From: Malachius bipustulatus
Lineage: Eukaryota > Arthropoda > Insecta > Coleoptera > Melyridae
Assembly: GCA_910589415.1 (NCBI GenBank)
Contig: OU342630.1
Location: 61,996,186-62,060,185, forward strand
Direction of reading: 5' to 3'
Length of the DNA stretch: 64,000 nt
The notes below the pieces were generated by a model. The model did not search any database and was not told the origin of the DNA. It was given only the letters and a program-made list of their open reading frames with translations. The position numbers and the translations under genes were made by a program. Positions 45,740 to 57,538 of this stretch are shown here, in pieces. The first letter of the stretch is position 1. Every line of letters starts with the position of its first letter.

Positions 45740-46199
45740 GGTAGAACTGCTGAATCGCGACGGTTTTACCCCTACGCTGGCCCCCCTCCACTCTCTCTGC
45801 TAGCTCTGAGTCGACAGGCTCTCAGCGTTGCCACATAAAATCCGTGTCTCCGTTCTCCTACGGCCTTAAAGTGTCATTTTTGGTTACAAATAATATTAAA
45901 ACACTTATTTACTGCAGTAAGTCAGGTCTTTGGTCAGGGTAGGTTTTTTTCCTTCAAATATTCGTAAAATGAAAAAAAAAACCTACCCTGACCAAATACC
46001 TGACGGAACCGGTAGCTACTTATTACGGTCTCGTGCGGAAGCGGGCAGGAAGCACGCAGGATTGTCTGCAGAACGTAGGAGAAGGGCTTGCATATGGCAA
46101 CGCTGAGAACGTGTCGGAGCGTAGCAAGCAGAGAGAGTGGAGGGGGACCAGCGTAGGGGTAAAACCGTCGCGATTCAGCAGCTTAACCCAATTGGTGCA
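45740..46199. mobile_element. Near-palindromic MITE, copy 1
   Basis: Inverted arms CGACGGTTTTACCCCTACGC ... GCGTAGGGGTAAAACCGTCG meet at a central AAACCTACCCTGACC palindrome. CAATTG flanks both sides. The copy at 58051-58511 is the same element in the opposite orientation. Non-coding. The flanking frames (for example minus 46253-46023) are arm translations, not genes. Confidence 0.85.
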
Positions 46200-47151
46200 G
46201 GTAGTTATAACCAAGGAGGGCCCCATAATAATACCACATTTTATAGAAAACATGATTTATTTTAACACTACGTTTCATCCAATCTTTATTGTTATTTGAA
46301 TTATTTAAAATTATTTATTTTAATAATGAACCAGCACTACATGCTCTTTTTGAATATTTATTATTTTTATTATTATAATGATCGAAACACATTTTTCTTC
46401 AAACAATTTATTTTTACGATGGTCACATTTTCTTTGTATTTTGAACTATTTTCTGCTCTCAACAATTTTTATTACATTTATTCATGAAACTATTTGAACG
46501 ATCACACTGTATAATTTTATTATGTCTTTGAATGCATTGTATTGATGAATTTTAACCTTCTTTATTGCCTTTATCGCAAACTTATGCCACATGTTCTGTT
46601 ATTTTATCTCTTTAACTCATCAGATTTACATATCAATTATTTGTTCTTGCATTTGTTTTTGTCATGTTGTGCTTTGTGTAAAATGTAAATGAAAATCTGT
46701 AAAATCCCAAATGAAACGACAATATGATTTTGTATGTTGGAAACTCACGAATCGTTGCGTTAGACAACGACGCTTCAATCTGTTGTATCGGTGATGTCTC
46801 ATTTTACCGTTAGATGTCCTTTGGAATCGTTTTTATTTTTTAAATCAGTCGGAGATTAACGCAGTAGAACGGCGATCAGCCCAGTTTTAATTGAAGTTGA
46901 TATTTTTCTTGGTATTTTGTCTGGAGTGGGGAGTACTAAGTCGATCAGGCTTCTCCACCACAAAGGGCATATTTATGTGTGTTTTGTTATGTCTTTTTCT
47001 TTACAGGTACTAAACGGTTCGCAAAAACTAACGTTTAAATGACATGTTACCAATGTTACCATAATATAAGAGATTTAGTTCTCACCCCTCAACCCTCAAG
47101 TAAATGCTTGATTCTAACATGTCGTCGTTTCGTTGTATTTAATTCGTTTTG
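46200..47151. other. Intergenic, AT-rich, no gene seen
   Basis: Mostly TTATTT-type sequence without coding potential or clear element ends. TACTGGCAG-type repeats are absent. Words near 46460-46720 (CAAACTTATGCCACAT, TCATTTGGG/CCCAAATGAAACGA) are inverted relatives of 18900-19100, so an old shared repeat is likely. Confidence 0.4.
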
Positions 47152-48140
47152 CACAGTCAGAGGTTTTTTTCTATTCACGGGGTTCTTTTTTTACTCTGAC
47201 TATAAACTTACTTAGGCGGAACTCTCTGCGGGCGGGATAACACGCGTAGGGTGAACAGATTCAATAATATTCAAATAATTCAATTATTGTCAATAAATCA
47301 ATTTATTCATTTTTAAGAGGGAAACTCTGTGTTTTACATTAAATCTCCTATCTCTCAATAAGTGACTGGCTCAAAGTATTTTCATAGCGTTTTCCTACGA
47401 ACGAACAAAGTAAGGTTACTACGAACACAACAAAACGTCCACACAAGATGAAAACAGACGATCACGAGCCCAGGTAAAATCACGAACACGGGTAAAATCA
47501 CGATCTCAAACGGTGTAAGTGATGTTGGCCATTTTATTTGAAATCAGGGCGGGATAATCTTAAATTCAAACATCCAATACTTCAGGGCGGGATAACCTCA
47601 AATTCAAACCAAGCATTCTGCAGAGCGGGAATTCAAACAGAGTCATTCATGACAGACAGGTTGAAATTTCAAACGTCAAAGAGGTTCTTCTTTTTCAATC
47701 ATTCAGTTTAAGGGGGCCACATTACAGAATTTGATGCGCATGACGATGAACCTCCATTTTAAGACGTTAGGTGTGTTACACTACAGATTTGGTGCCGTCG
47801 ACCATGATAAACTACAAATTTGAAGTTATCCCGCCCCGAAGTCTTTGAGATTATATTTGAGTGGATTGGAATTCTCCCGCCCTGAAATCTCTAGCTTTGA
47901 AGCTTTAAAACAAAATAGCCGATGTGATTTTAACCCCTTTGAACTTATTTTAAACCCCTTATTTTACCTGCCTGTGATCGTGATCGTCTAGTTTTAACCC
48001 CGAGGACCTCCTTAGTTGTGGTTGTCCCTCTATTTTGTTCGTTCGCAGCAAACGCTACGAAAATACTTGAGCTAGCCAGTTTTGGGAGAAAGGAGATATT
48101 ATTAAAACACAAGAATTTCCCGCTATATGAAAAAATAATC
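47152..48140. repeat. Two LTR-family fragments in inverted orientation
   Basis: 47152-47785 (+) parallels the fragment at 38.7-39.3 kb, including the CAGTCAGAG..CTCTGACT hairpin and the end GTGTTACACTACA, then TTTGGTGCCGTCGACC. About 47815-48140 repeats the same LTR region in minus orientation (CCCGCCCTGAAATC, TGATCGTGATCGTCTAG, then CAAACGCTACGAAAATACTTGAG), so together they form a large diverged inverted repeat. Confidence 0.6.
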
Positions 48141-48469
48141 ACCGTTTTTATGTAAAATTTAAAGCCCCCCCTGCATTCTTCAACGGGTAAAGTTCAAGGG
48201 AGATCGTTGTTTCGCGATAAGTAGTATGTTGGCGAGGTAGGAAAAAGCTTCTTTTAACTTTTGGAGCACGAGGTAACTTTAAAAAAATCACCGTCAACTT
48301 GATGCTGTCGTCTACCAAGAGAGTAGGGAGCTCAGAAGAAAGACTTCGTTTTGGGGTAGCTCACTCCTTCTTATAGCCTGTTTAGCTCATTCATTAGTCC
48401 CTCCATTAGTTTAAACATCAACAAATATGAATATGCCTTCTACTTCCGCTAACTTTGGCCGTGTGCTTA

Positions 48470-48625
48470 CAAGAAGAAAACTGGCAATGATATTTGACGT
48501 TTTTAGCTTTGAAAGCTTGAAAGGTGACAAATAACATTTGAATACATAGAATATTAAGTGAAAATAATCAACTCTACGTTTTCGATTTTAGCATGCGCGT
48601 TGACATTTGTATAGCAATCTGGGTC
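48470..48625 (-). repeat. 3-kb LTR family fragment (U3 part)
   Basis: GCTTTGAAAGCTTGAAAGG, GACAAATAACATTTGAATAC and AGCATGCGCGTTGACA match, inverted, the block at 45040-45250. Confidence 0.5.
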
Positions 48626-48695
48626 ACTTCAATACTAACACAATAATGTGTATAAGGCAGTTATAAATAATTGAACACATAATATGTAGAAATAT

Positions 48696-48701
48696 TTTAT
48701 T
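48696..48701 (-). terminator. Poly(A) signal of the unknown helical-protein gene
   Basis: TTTATT on + (AATAAA on -), 79 bases beyond the stop codon of the gene at 48780. Confidence 0.55.
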
Positions 48702-48779
48702 CAAGTATATCAAAACTCTGTAATTAGAAAACAAGAACACGATTAGAACTTAAACTTATAATATAAACATTGCTACTAA

Positions 48780-49898
48780 TTAATTATCTAATATTGACTT
48801 ATTGTAATACGAAACTTGCATAAGAAACTTCTGGCAACAATTAGCCGTCATGTTGAACAAGACCCTCAGATACTGCGAGAACCGTTCCGATTGCGCGCAG
48901 ATCCTCACTTTAGTTCGTATGAAATCGACTACTTCGACGAACTCGGAATTTTTATAACAATCTGGCGACACGTGAGAACACAATACTTTTTTGAGAAGCC
49001 TCAAACAGTAACCCACCGTTTCCATGATTGCTCCGTGAGTTCCGACTTCGATTTCTTCCAGGCAATCGACGAGGTTGCTGAGCTTCTCCGAGATTGATCT
49101 AAGAATCAGCATGCTATATTTCGGATTGATTTTTGCCAAGTTGACCAAATGCGCATTAACCATGTGGTAGATGTATACCTGAAATAAGAAAATATACATT
49201 TATTTCACTTATAAATTCTGATATAATTTAATTTATACCACCACCCTCCAATACCAGCCGCTAAAACCACCGAGCACCAAGAATTACGTATGGATATACC
49301 TACTTAAGCAGATAGAGTGACTTACTTTTAAAGGTAACATCTCCAGCAGGAAATCAGTAACCAGAATATTCAAGAATTTATTAATCATTGAACCAATCAA
49401 GCTCTCCATGTTAATTACGTGAGGCTGAAATAGCTCGTGTTTTTCAAAAACGGACAGGCAATCTGTCAGCTCGACGGCTGTTCTTTGGATGTCGAGGGCA
49501 TCCTCGATTGAGCAGTTGTTACAGATTCGATTAATCAAAAACTCAATTGCAATTTTTAGGACGTTAATGCAGTCTTCGACGACATTAGTTCTCTTCAAAA
49601 TGTTCTCGATATCTCTCGATGGTACGACTAACATTTCACAGTTCTTGTTGATGTCCTTTATCTCAACCTCAATAACGGGATTGCTATTGTCACTCTTGTC
49701 GTTAATGGATACATCCTCCAACTGAACAATTATCTTCGACAAGTTGCACATTCTGTCGGAGTTATTGCACGACTCCATCAGCCATTTAATTCTTTTCAAA
49801 TGGTTCAAGAGCTGCTCGTTTTCCATTATGGGTGCACGATTATATTCCTGAAGGTTAGTTATTAACTTCAAGCAGATATCGGTCTCCATTTCTGCCAT
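48780..49898 (-). CDS. Unrecognised all-helical protein (323 aa, 2 coding exons)
   Basis: Coding exons 49898-49326 (191 codons) and 49178-48780 (132 residues plus stop); phase-0 intron with GTAAG...TTTCAG. ATG is in MAEMETDIC. A splice acceptor (TGTTTTCAG) lies one base before it, so an upstream, probably non-coding, exon exists. The protein is predicted by eye to be almost entirely alpha-helical, with no signal peptide, transmembrane segment or catalytic motif. Segments such as CINVLKIAIEFLINRI and LVDCLEEIEVGTHGAIME recall helical-bundle proteins of the vinculin/alpha-catenin/serendipity-alpha kind, but that is only a fold impression. I do not assign function. The real frame and splicing make it a convincing gene. 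Confidence 0.72.
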
Positions 49899-49899
49899 C

Positions 49900-50320
49900 C
49901 TGAAAACATATCACATATGTAAATTGGTCAATACGTAATTTCTTTTTTTCATATTCATCAAATTATTGTTACTTTCAGGAGCTACGCTCTGTATTATAAA
50001 GCAAATTAACACCGCGTTGAAAATAAGGTAGGTGTTAGATTTCAGAAATGAAAATTAAGAGTTAATTTATAAACTGGTCTGTTTATAAAACAATAAGTAG
50101 TGTTAATTGGTAAATTGATACTGCAATAACTAAACAAGCCATTCTTGTCAACAAGACCGGTTCGCCGGTACTCCACGATAATAATGTTACACTGAATTTA
50201 CTGAAATTTACATTGTTTACGTTCTTTATGTTGTTTACATTCGTAAACTCCAAAAAAATTCATGTAAAGAATCAATTGTTTACCCGTAAAAAACCGTTTA
50301 AAGAATAGTGGTAAAGAATA
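49900..50320. other. Upstream region of the helical-protein gene
   Basis: Must hold the upstream exon implied by the splice acceptor at 49900-49908. A minus frame at 50434-50198 does not resemble any family. Confidence 0.35.
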
Positions 50321-50331
50321 TGGCACATCAC

Positions 50332-51072
50332 TGACGCCGCGTCCTAGCTGCATCCGGGGACTGCGTTGCGTGCGTGCGTTGCGGTGAACGATTAAAATAA
50401 AACACATTATGCAAAGCAATGGGAGTGTCCTCAATACTCCTCAGTAGACGCGTTGCCCGCAAAAGTCGTACGATAAAACGACACCGCAATGCACGCATTG
50501 TTTTAAATTGAAATGTGTTGTATATCCATCCGTCAAAACTTTGCGATTTTTAAATTTTTACTGCGGGCAGGAAGTTTTGATTTCCATCGGGCCAAAGCGA
50601 AACATTTTGTGCAATAAGAGAAATCTATTTTACAAGAACAAGAGTCAAGGTACACTGGGAATGTGAAAATGTCTCGAATTTAAGTTTTTAAAGTAAGTAT
50701 GAGGTCTATTAACTTCTATTGTAGAACTATTTTTATTTAACCTACCTTCTATTTATTTATCTATCAAATCTATACCTATTATAGATTACTTGCGTCTTAT
50801 TGTTTCTTTCTGTGATTTTTAAGTCTTTCAAGCTCCATAACAACCTACTGGTTTACAAATTAAATTAGAACGTATTTCATCTGAAGATGCACCAGAAATA
50901 GTTGGATTGGAAACCATTTTCTCGCACGAACCGCACGCATTCAGCAGTTAGGACACACTCAAAATTTCTCGTGCGATTTTGCGTTGCGGGCGTTCCCCGC
51001 ATCGCACGCACCGCACTACCCGGATGCCATTTGAATACTTATTTCAATGCCGGATGCAGCTAGGACACGGCG
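50332..51072. mobile_element. Element with GCGTCCTAGCTGCATCCGG inverted ends
   Basis: CGCCGCGTCCTAGCTGCATC at the left edge is inverted at the right edge (GATGCAGCTAGGACACGGCG), with further inverted GTTGCGTGCG/CGCACGCACC inside. About 740 bp, non-coding. Superfamily and target duplication undetermined. Confidence 0.55.
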
Positions 51073-52278
51073 TGATACAAATAAACAAGGTATGTCAGCG
51101 CGCATATCCTGTGTCGTCAGTGTGGTGATAATAAGTAGCTACATGCGGTTCGACAGTATTTGTAACGTTAAATCGCGATTTAGTAGCTTTTATTTCGATG
51201 TTTGAAGATTTTAATTAGTTTGACTTGAATACCTGACTGTCTGACGGTAAAAAAGGTTTATTGCACGATATTCAGTGAGTGTGAGAATCACTCAAGAAAA
51301 ACGAAAGGCAAAGAGATCCTTTTTATTAGTTCGCTAGCCTAGACAAAAGCAATTATGTGTAAATGATTTGTATATCGTATCACGACAGTAAGCACCAGCA
51401 CTTTTCCATACACCCCACAAATATTAACTTCCATGCACCTTCAAATATTTTCAATGCTCCCGTTAGCACTCGGATTACAATCACCATCACCACAGTGACA
51501 CGTCATATGCGGCTATGCGCAGCGAGGACGAGTTTTCAGTCTCACTCGGACATTACCTTGCGTAGTTGACAGTTGTATCATGAAATTTACCACGGTCCGT
51601 TTTATAATTTGCGGTAAATTTTGCAATAATTGTGTCATTAATGATAATTTCGGAACGCATTTCGGTAAATTTTGTAAAATTTACCTAAAATCGGAACACG
51701 CTATTAAAATGACTACCGAATTTAGGATGTTATATGTTCGTGTTTTATTTTAATAAAAAACTGTGTATGTTGTATTGTTTGTATGTTAACAGTCCTCCTT
51801 TGATTTTTGCTTTTGCTTAAAAACAATAAAACGGAGTCGTTGTTTTAAAACGATAAAAACAAAAAACATTTACATCCCCCTACACCCTACGCTTGACCTT
51901 GAAATAGGGAGCTGACTAAAATTAATTAATTGTGTCAAAAATGTAAACATGATAGCTAAGAAAATTACAAAAATCTTACCTAAGATAAATAAAACACACA
52001 CACATAGAATAATTATTATAAGTTATTCTGCGGTCCATACGTATGTATCTTGATGTATTTTTGACAGCTCTGATATATGTAATAACAACATTTTATGTCA
52101 CTATAATAAACTTTCTGTGTTACCGACCGTACTGTTTAGTACAGAGGTAGGTACCCCTGCTAAAGTGGAAAATAAAATAACTAGAATAATAATAAATAAT
52201 AATCTTATGCATTTTGGTTAAAAGTTATTATTATTTTATCGATATTATTACAGGGAACAGCAATGAAGTTTTCTTAAT
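51073..52278. other. Intergenic, no gene seen
   Basis: Non-coding. GTGTGAGAATCACTCAAGAA near 51278 has a relative near 61100 (GTGTGAGATTCTCACAAGAA), which suggests another dispersed repeat. Confidence 0.35.
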
Positions 52279-53047
52279 AGACGCCGACAGTGATGACGTC
52301 AGTGGGCGGGGCCAACGGCCAGGGTTCCATACAAACAAACGTTGTTTACAGGTTTGCCAGCTCTGATGGAAGTTGTCTCGTCAAACATCAAAGCTCTTAA
52401 TGAGGTCTCTCATTAGTAGAACTTCATAAGTGCTGCAATGTGATGGCATGTTGTACCCTTAGGAGTTAGGACAACAACTACTTTTCCCAATAATTTGATT
52501 ATCATCCTTCAATTCAATCTGTAAATTAAAAAAACAATTAACCCATTGCCACGACCTGTTGAATTTGCTAGCAGGATATTCTTACCTCAACGCTAGGTGT
52601 TAGGTTTTGTTTTTCATGCTGGCGGGTATACTGTTCCACGAATTATTTTAAGTTCCACCTCGAACTCCATTTCAGATTCCACAGCATTTTCACCTTTGGA
52701 AAATGTTTGCATGGTTTCTTCGTAAAACAAACTGAGGATGGTGGACATCTTTATTAAATGTTTTCCAGCCATATTACCTTTATTTTATTACTTGGATCCA
52801 CCTACTTCACCGACATTATAAATTTATAATTTTACGGGCACACCCAAATCAAACCACTCAATCAATAAATAAATACCGCCATACGGACTAACTAAAGTAA
52901 CTGAACTGCCTAATTTCAACTTAACTAAAATATTCACTAATATATGGAAAAAACACGACAGCTGACAACAATGACCACGTGAACGGTTTGTTTGTATGGA
53001 ACCAGAACCGCTTAGCCCCGCCCTATGACGTCACACTGACGGCGTCT
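52279..53047. mobile_element. 769-bp MITE with promoter-like TIRs
   Basis: Left AGACGCCGACAGTGATGACG and right CACTGACGGCGTCT are inverted, and similarity runs about 60 bp inward through GGTTCCATACAAACAAAC. Each arm carries TGACGTCA (CRE type) followed by a GGGCGGGGC (GC-box type). No transposase. Target duplication not resolved. Confidence 0.7.
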
Positions 53048-53274
53048 TCGTTTTACTTTATTTGGTCTTGCTAATTATGACAAGTACCTACATACTGTTA
53101 TACTATAGATTAGGTAAACTCTCTTATATTAAACTTCAAGATCAATCAATTATTATTGTTTTCAGATCGCTTAGATAATTTATTCTTTTAAAAAATGTCC
53201 ATTGAAAGTTGAAACCAGCTTAATTTCTCTCATGAAAGCAGGCAGATGAATAACGAAATGATGCTCACTGACAC

Positions 53275-53420
53275 TTGAAGCCTCAAGCAAGGTCAAGCAG
53301 CCGCCATTTTTTAAGAGGGCAAAAATATATTCAAGTCAAAAATAACGTTTAAATGACGTTAAATGATCGTGTGATGTTAATTCTTCGAATGTAAATAATT
53401 TTTAGGATTAAAATGTGATT
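53275..53420. repeat. Relative of the intron-4 MITE-like repeat
   Basis: Shares GACACTTGAAGCC, GCCGCCATTTTT and GAGGGCAAAAAT with 25400-25450. Only one end is visible. Confidence 0.45.
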
Positions 53421-54953
53421 TATGAAAATTTATGATTAAAGCAAAAAAGCTCCGAATCCCTGATTCTATCAGTTACCCTGATTGAAATAGCGCGCGGTTT
53501 CACAAATGAGCGGGATTCATTCCCGGGAGGTGTTCATTTTTCTGGATTTTTCCTGAATAGCCTAGGAAACACTCTTGAGTGTCTGAAAGTTGCACCGATC
53601 AGGTTGAAATTTCAGCCTCTCGGCACCCCCAAATACTGATACAAAATACAATGGGTCGGATCCGAAAATTTTAAAGCCCCAATTCAAGATCCTATTTGTT
53701 TTTGCACAATACCTCCAACTCAATTTTTCTCAGTTGTTCGAAAAAAAAAAAATGGGCGAACGGCTATCAGTCAAAAATATATGAACAGAATATTTTGAAT
53801 ATGATCGAGTCTAAGTAAGATTATTTTTTACTTGGTAAGCAAACTGTTAAAGTTAAACCTTTGAAATAATTTTCCCATAATAAAATAAATTCATTAAAAT
53901 TTGGATCTTTTTTTTAATTTTTAAGTAAAAAATAGTTGATGAAAAATTGTTTTTAATTAAACATTTTCCTGAATCGAACAAGCCATTTTACTGTGTTTTA
54001 TCTTCAATATGCTTACTATAGGTCCATTTTGGAGGAACATTTCCACTGATGTGGAAGCGGCAGAGAGAAATGTACCTCCATACGTAAGTTTCTGCTTGCT
54101 GCTTGCTAGAGGTACAGATCTCTCTAGTATTAATAATTATACCCCATATAAATTGAATTCAACTAGATTTTAAAGGTAGGTACCTAATAAAGAAGTTCAT
54201 TAAAATTTAATACCTAATATACTTTAATTTGTTATAAATAAATGTAATTATAGATCTTTTACTATTATTCGTGCAACTAAGATTAATTATTTTGAATAAA
54301 TAAAAACAACACTGCAGCAATAACCAGGCAGATAGCTACAGAGCCATTATGTTAGTGCTTCAACGCCAAAATGTGGACATTAGTGATTAGTGATCATAAA
54401 ATGTAACATAATCGTTTATAAGTCAGTTACAAGAAAAGTTTGCTCGAATTTAAAATAAAATAAATATTAGCTTTATGCTTTATACAATATCAAAATTGAT
54501 TTAGGTACATATAGATAGAATAAGAGAATAAGAAATATAAAAAAATATAAAAGTGAAGAATATCCGACTAACAATCTTCAAGTTTCAAACATAAAAAATC
54601 GTCAATAGTGTCTCCAAATTTGTCAATTGATTTTCTCATTTTATCAAACGTCAGTGTGATTTTTCAATTTAAATTCCTCTTTTGTCATTTTAAATTCCTT
54701 TTTTTTATACGAAATACTTTTCCAATGTTTATAATAGTTACCGCGCACATAAATAGAAAAATCAATAATGTAATCGCTATACAATGGAAGCAATTTGACA
54801 AAAAGGGAATTTGATTGATAGATCAATGACCAGGAATTTGAAAAATTAGAAAATCAATTGAGATTCTGTGAAAAGCAATTGGCAAGAAAGGAAAACCAAG
54901 AGAAAAGACTGTTATATAGAAAGGAACAAATGAACAAAGTAATTCGGTAGCTA
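53421..54953. other. Intergenic, no gene seen
   Basis: AT-rich, non-coding; short frames at 54.6-54.8 kb on both strands are low-complexity. Probably includes the MOZART2 3' untranslated region next to 54954. Confidence 0.35.
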
Positions 54954-56134
54954 TCAAGTTTCTGATGATGAGGATTTCGTGGTCGCAGTTCCCGATCTAG
55001 ATGTCAGAGGCAGCTGAAGAGACGTTCTGTGCTTTGATGATTTCGACCTTCTCGCCGTCTTCAGTAACGTATTGTAAATCACAATCGGATCAGCACCCAT
55101 GTTGAGAAGCTGCACTAGTATCCTGAAAAATTTTACAATGATCAGTTAAATTTTTGTTCACAGTGTCATATCTTTGAAAAACTATTGTTCCAGGTATACC
55201 GGGTAGTGCGTTGGCAAAAGCAGCATAGTGATTTCAATGGAAAATTCTAAAATTACGATTATTGGCTTCCCTATATGTTTTAGAGAGAAATGTTACATTA
55301 AAAATTTGTTAAGATTGTAATGCTGCTTCTGCTGCTGTAGTTACATTTAGTGTCTGTTTAGTAATTTTTGAGAAAAACAAGAAAAATATTTGCATTATGT
55401 GGCGTCATTTACCTTCATTTTGATGTGACGTATTTTCATCAGTTACGTCATTTTTAATTGTTAAGGCAATCATCAGCATGTCGTCACAAATTGAAAGCTT
55501 TTCTTTGATTTTCTCAAAAACGGCTGAACAGGTTTAAACTGCAGCTGTAGAACAGAAGCGGTTTTTCAATCTTAACAAATGATCTATTCAACACTTCTCT
55601 CTAAAACACATAGGGAAGTCAATAATTCAATCCTCAGTTTTTACAATCGAAATGCCTATTGTGCGTCGACCTACGCAACACATTGCATAGCACTAGCACT
55701 TGACAGGTAGGTAAGATAAGATTTACTTGGGGCAATTCTAACGGGTAGGTAGACGACCAACTTATTGAAAGGATTATAATTCAGGGACATAATAATAAAT
55801 TCTTCAAACAAACATAAGAAGGACAAAAGGCACATCTCCCTGAATATGACTTCTGCTATGGGAAACTGTGGGTTTACCTGGTGAAATATTTGGTTTGCTT
55901 ATCAATATGACATTTTTATGAAGGAAACTTGAGGAAATAGAGAGGAACTATGTTATTAATAAATTTTAAATGAAAGAATATTAGCGACTTAAGTAGGTTT
56001 TAGGTAGGTACCTACCGAAATAATTTAGGGTTCATATAAATGCCGGCAAATTCTCCCAGCTGCTGCAGTTCATTCTGATGGGGCAGTAAGTTCTCAACTA
56101 CTTTTGGAGATATGTCCGCGTTTTTTGAAGGCAT
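54954..56134 (-). CDS. MOZART2-like mitotic-spindle organising protein (95 aa, 2 exons)
   Basis: Exons on minus: 56134-56016 and 55122-54954 (phase 2; GTAGGT...TTTTCAG). MOZART2 is a small component of the gamma-tubulin ring complex that helps recruit it at centrosomes. The diagnostic helical domain spans the splice: NELQQLGEFAGIYMNPKLFR joins ILVQLLNMGADPIVIYNTLL, matching the family pattern of ELxxLAxxAGxxxxPxxFKILVxLLxxxxxPxxxxxxL. The Ser/Thr/Arg-rich C-terminus (KTARRSKSS onward) is short and unlike the longer human tail. Too short to show as a single long frame. ATG chosen because it begins the first exon with no upstream in-frame start I trust. Intron 1 contains an inverted-repeat element. 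Confidence 0.82.
55208..55690. mobile_element. Inverted-repeat element in the MOZART2 intron
   Basis: GGCTTCCCTATATGTTTTAG on the left is inverted at the right as CTAAAACACATAGGGAAGTC, and flanking parts (CAGCATAGTG / TTGCATAGCAC, GTGCGTTGG / CTACGCAAC) are also inverted. Diverged arms of roughly 130-150 bp. Confidence 0.55.
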
Positions 56135-56199
56135 TTTCAAATTATTCCCATAATACAAAATACACTGTTAATCTGATTTTGTTTATATTTCGTTAATCC

Positions 56200-56610
56200 T
56201 TGGCTCTTGGCTATTACTTCTATTCTATTCACTTAATTCAAATTCGATTCAATTATTTTATTTATTTACAGTTTGTTTATCTTTATTTTTTATATTTTTT
56301 ATGACACAAAAAATTATTTACGATTAAGATGACAACTGGCAATAATGACAATTGACAAACTACAAACATGCGTCTGACAGTCAGTGGAACTCTACTCTGC
56401 ACAAGAGGTGCAGCAACCGCAAGTAGTTTCGCATGCGCATTATATCTTCTTTGAACTCGCCCCATTTTCTTCTTTATTCAATATGACTCACCTTAATAAC
56501 GAGAAGAACACTCCGAAATTGTTTTTTTTTGTAGTAACGGATTTTCATGTGTGTGCTCTGTGTCTGTCTCTGTACTGTGAACTTTCCATCCTGTCCTATA
56601 GCCTATAGCT
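56200..56610. other. Region between MOZART2 and an hAT-like repeat
   Basis: Should contain the MOZART2 promoter (minus). No clear TATA or initiator. Short frames here lack domains. Confidence 0.35.
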
Positions 56611-56611
56611 A

Positions 56612-57257
56612 GAGCTGGCCATGTAGTCGAGTACTTTACTCGTATTTTTGTTACAAGTAAAAAAATACTCGTAATTTTTTTACTCATTACTTTTCATCCT
56701 AAATACTTATTACTAGTAAAAGTAAGTACAATTTCAACTAATCAAGGAATATTACTTGAATTACGTGTAAATTACGATTAGAAATGACGTCATGTCGTCA
56801 TCAGGGAACAGAACTGAAAACAAGTTCACCGTTCTCCTGCGCACTTGTACAGTCACTAGTGTCATACTGCACTGCGTTTTCATTTATCCTGCAATTTAGT
56901 TCAACAATCACCATGACGTCCTAAGTAAGCCTTCAAGAGTTAATTAACTAAAGCTACTAATTAAAATTAATGCAACAAATACAATAAACATAGAAATAAA
57001 CCACCAATTCACTTTATTAGTACTGCCGTGTCGTATGTAGCATGTAGCTGTCACAAGCATGACGTCATCGGCTGCGCTCTGCCCTGACATAACTTGAACT
57101 TGTTGTTACTCGTGTTTTCACGAGTATTATTCGTATTCCTATACCTGGCTCTGACAAAAGTACTTACGAGTAAAATACTTACGAATATATTTTCCGAATA
57201 TTCGTACTGGAATTGTTTACTTACGGGCACTCTTTTCAGTACTTTTGGTAGCTCTGC
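56612..57257. mobile_element. Degenerate hAT-like MITE
   Basis: AGAGCTGGCCATG and GGTAGCTCTGC form inverted ends like the CAGAGCTGGCCA type seen in hAT elements. The interior is rich in AGTACTTTACTCG / CGAGTAAAATACTT words on both sides. No ORF; 8-bp target duplication not clear. Confidence 0.45.
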
Positions 57258-57368
57258 TACGGATAGAGTTCAATGCATGTAATTAAAAGTTGAAATTTTA
57301 AATTACTGTCAAATGTCACAGTGTCAATGATCAGTGAGTAATCAACTAATCAATTTTCACCCTTTTGA

Positions 57369-57407
57369 CACAGAATAGAATAATTAATAATTCAGTCTAT
57401 TCTGTGC
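57369..57407. repeat. Short perfect-stem hairpin upstream of Tim23
   Basis: CACAGAATAGA and TCTATTCTGTG form an 11-bp inverted repeat with a 17-base loop, about 130 bp before the Tim23 start. May be a tiny MITE. Confidence 0.5.
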
Positions 57408-57538
57408 TTTTGACTTTTGCTTTGCTCTGACACGACACGATGAGATGAAAAGAAGTTGCAAAATTAATTGAAAAATTATTTATTTCTCTTCGGATTTGCA
57501 CGCACACAGATACACACCTACCATAATTATTCAAAAAA

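Noticed and set aside
46023..46299. Overlapping frames on both strands near 46.1 kb
   Set aside because: They translate MITE arms, and near-identical peptides appear at 58.05-58.27 kb in the other MITE copy.
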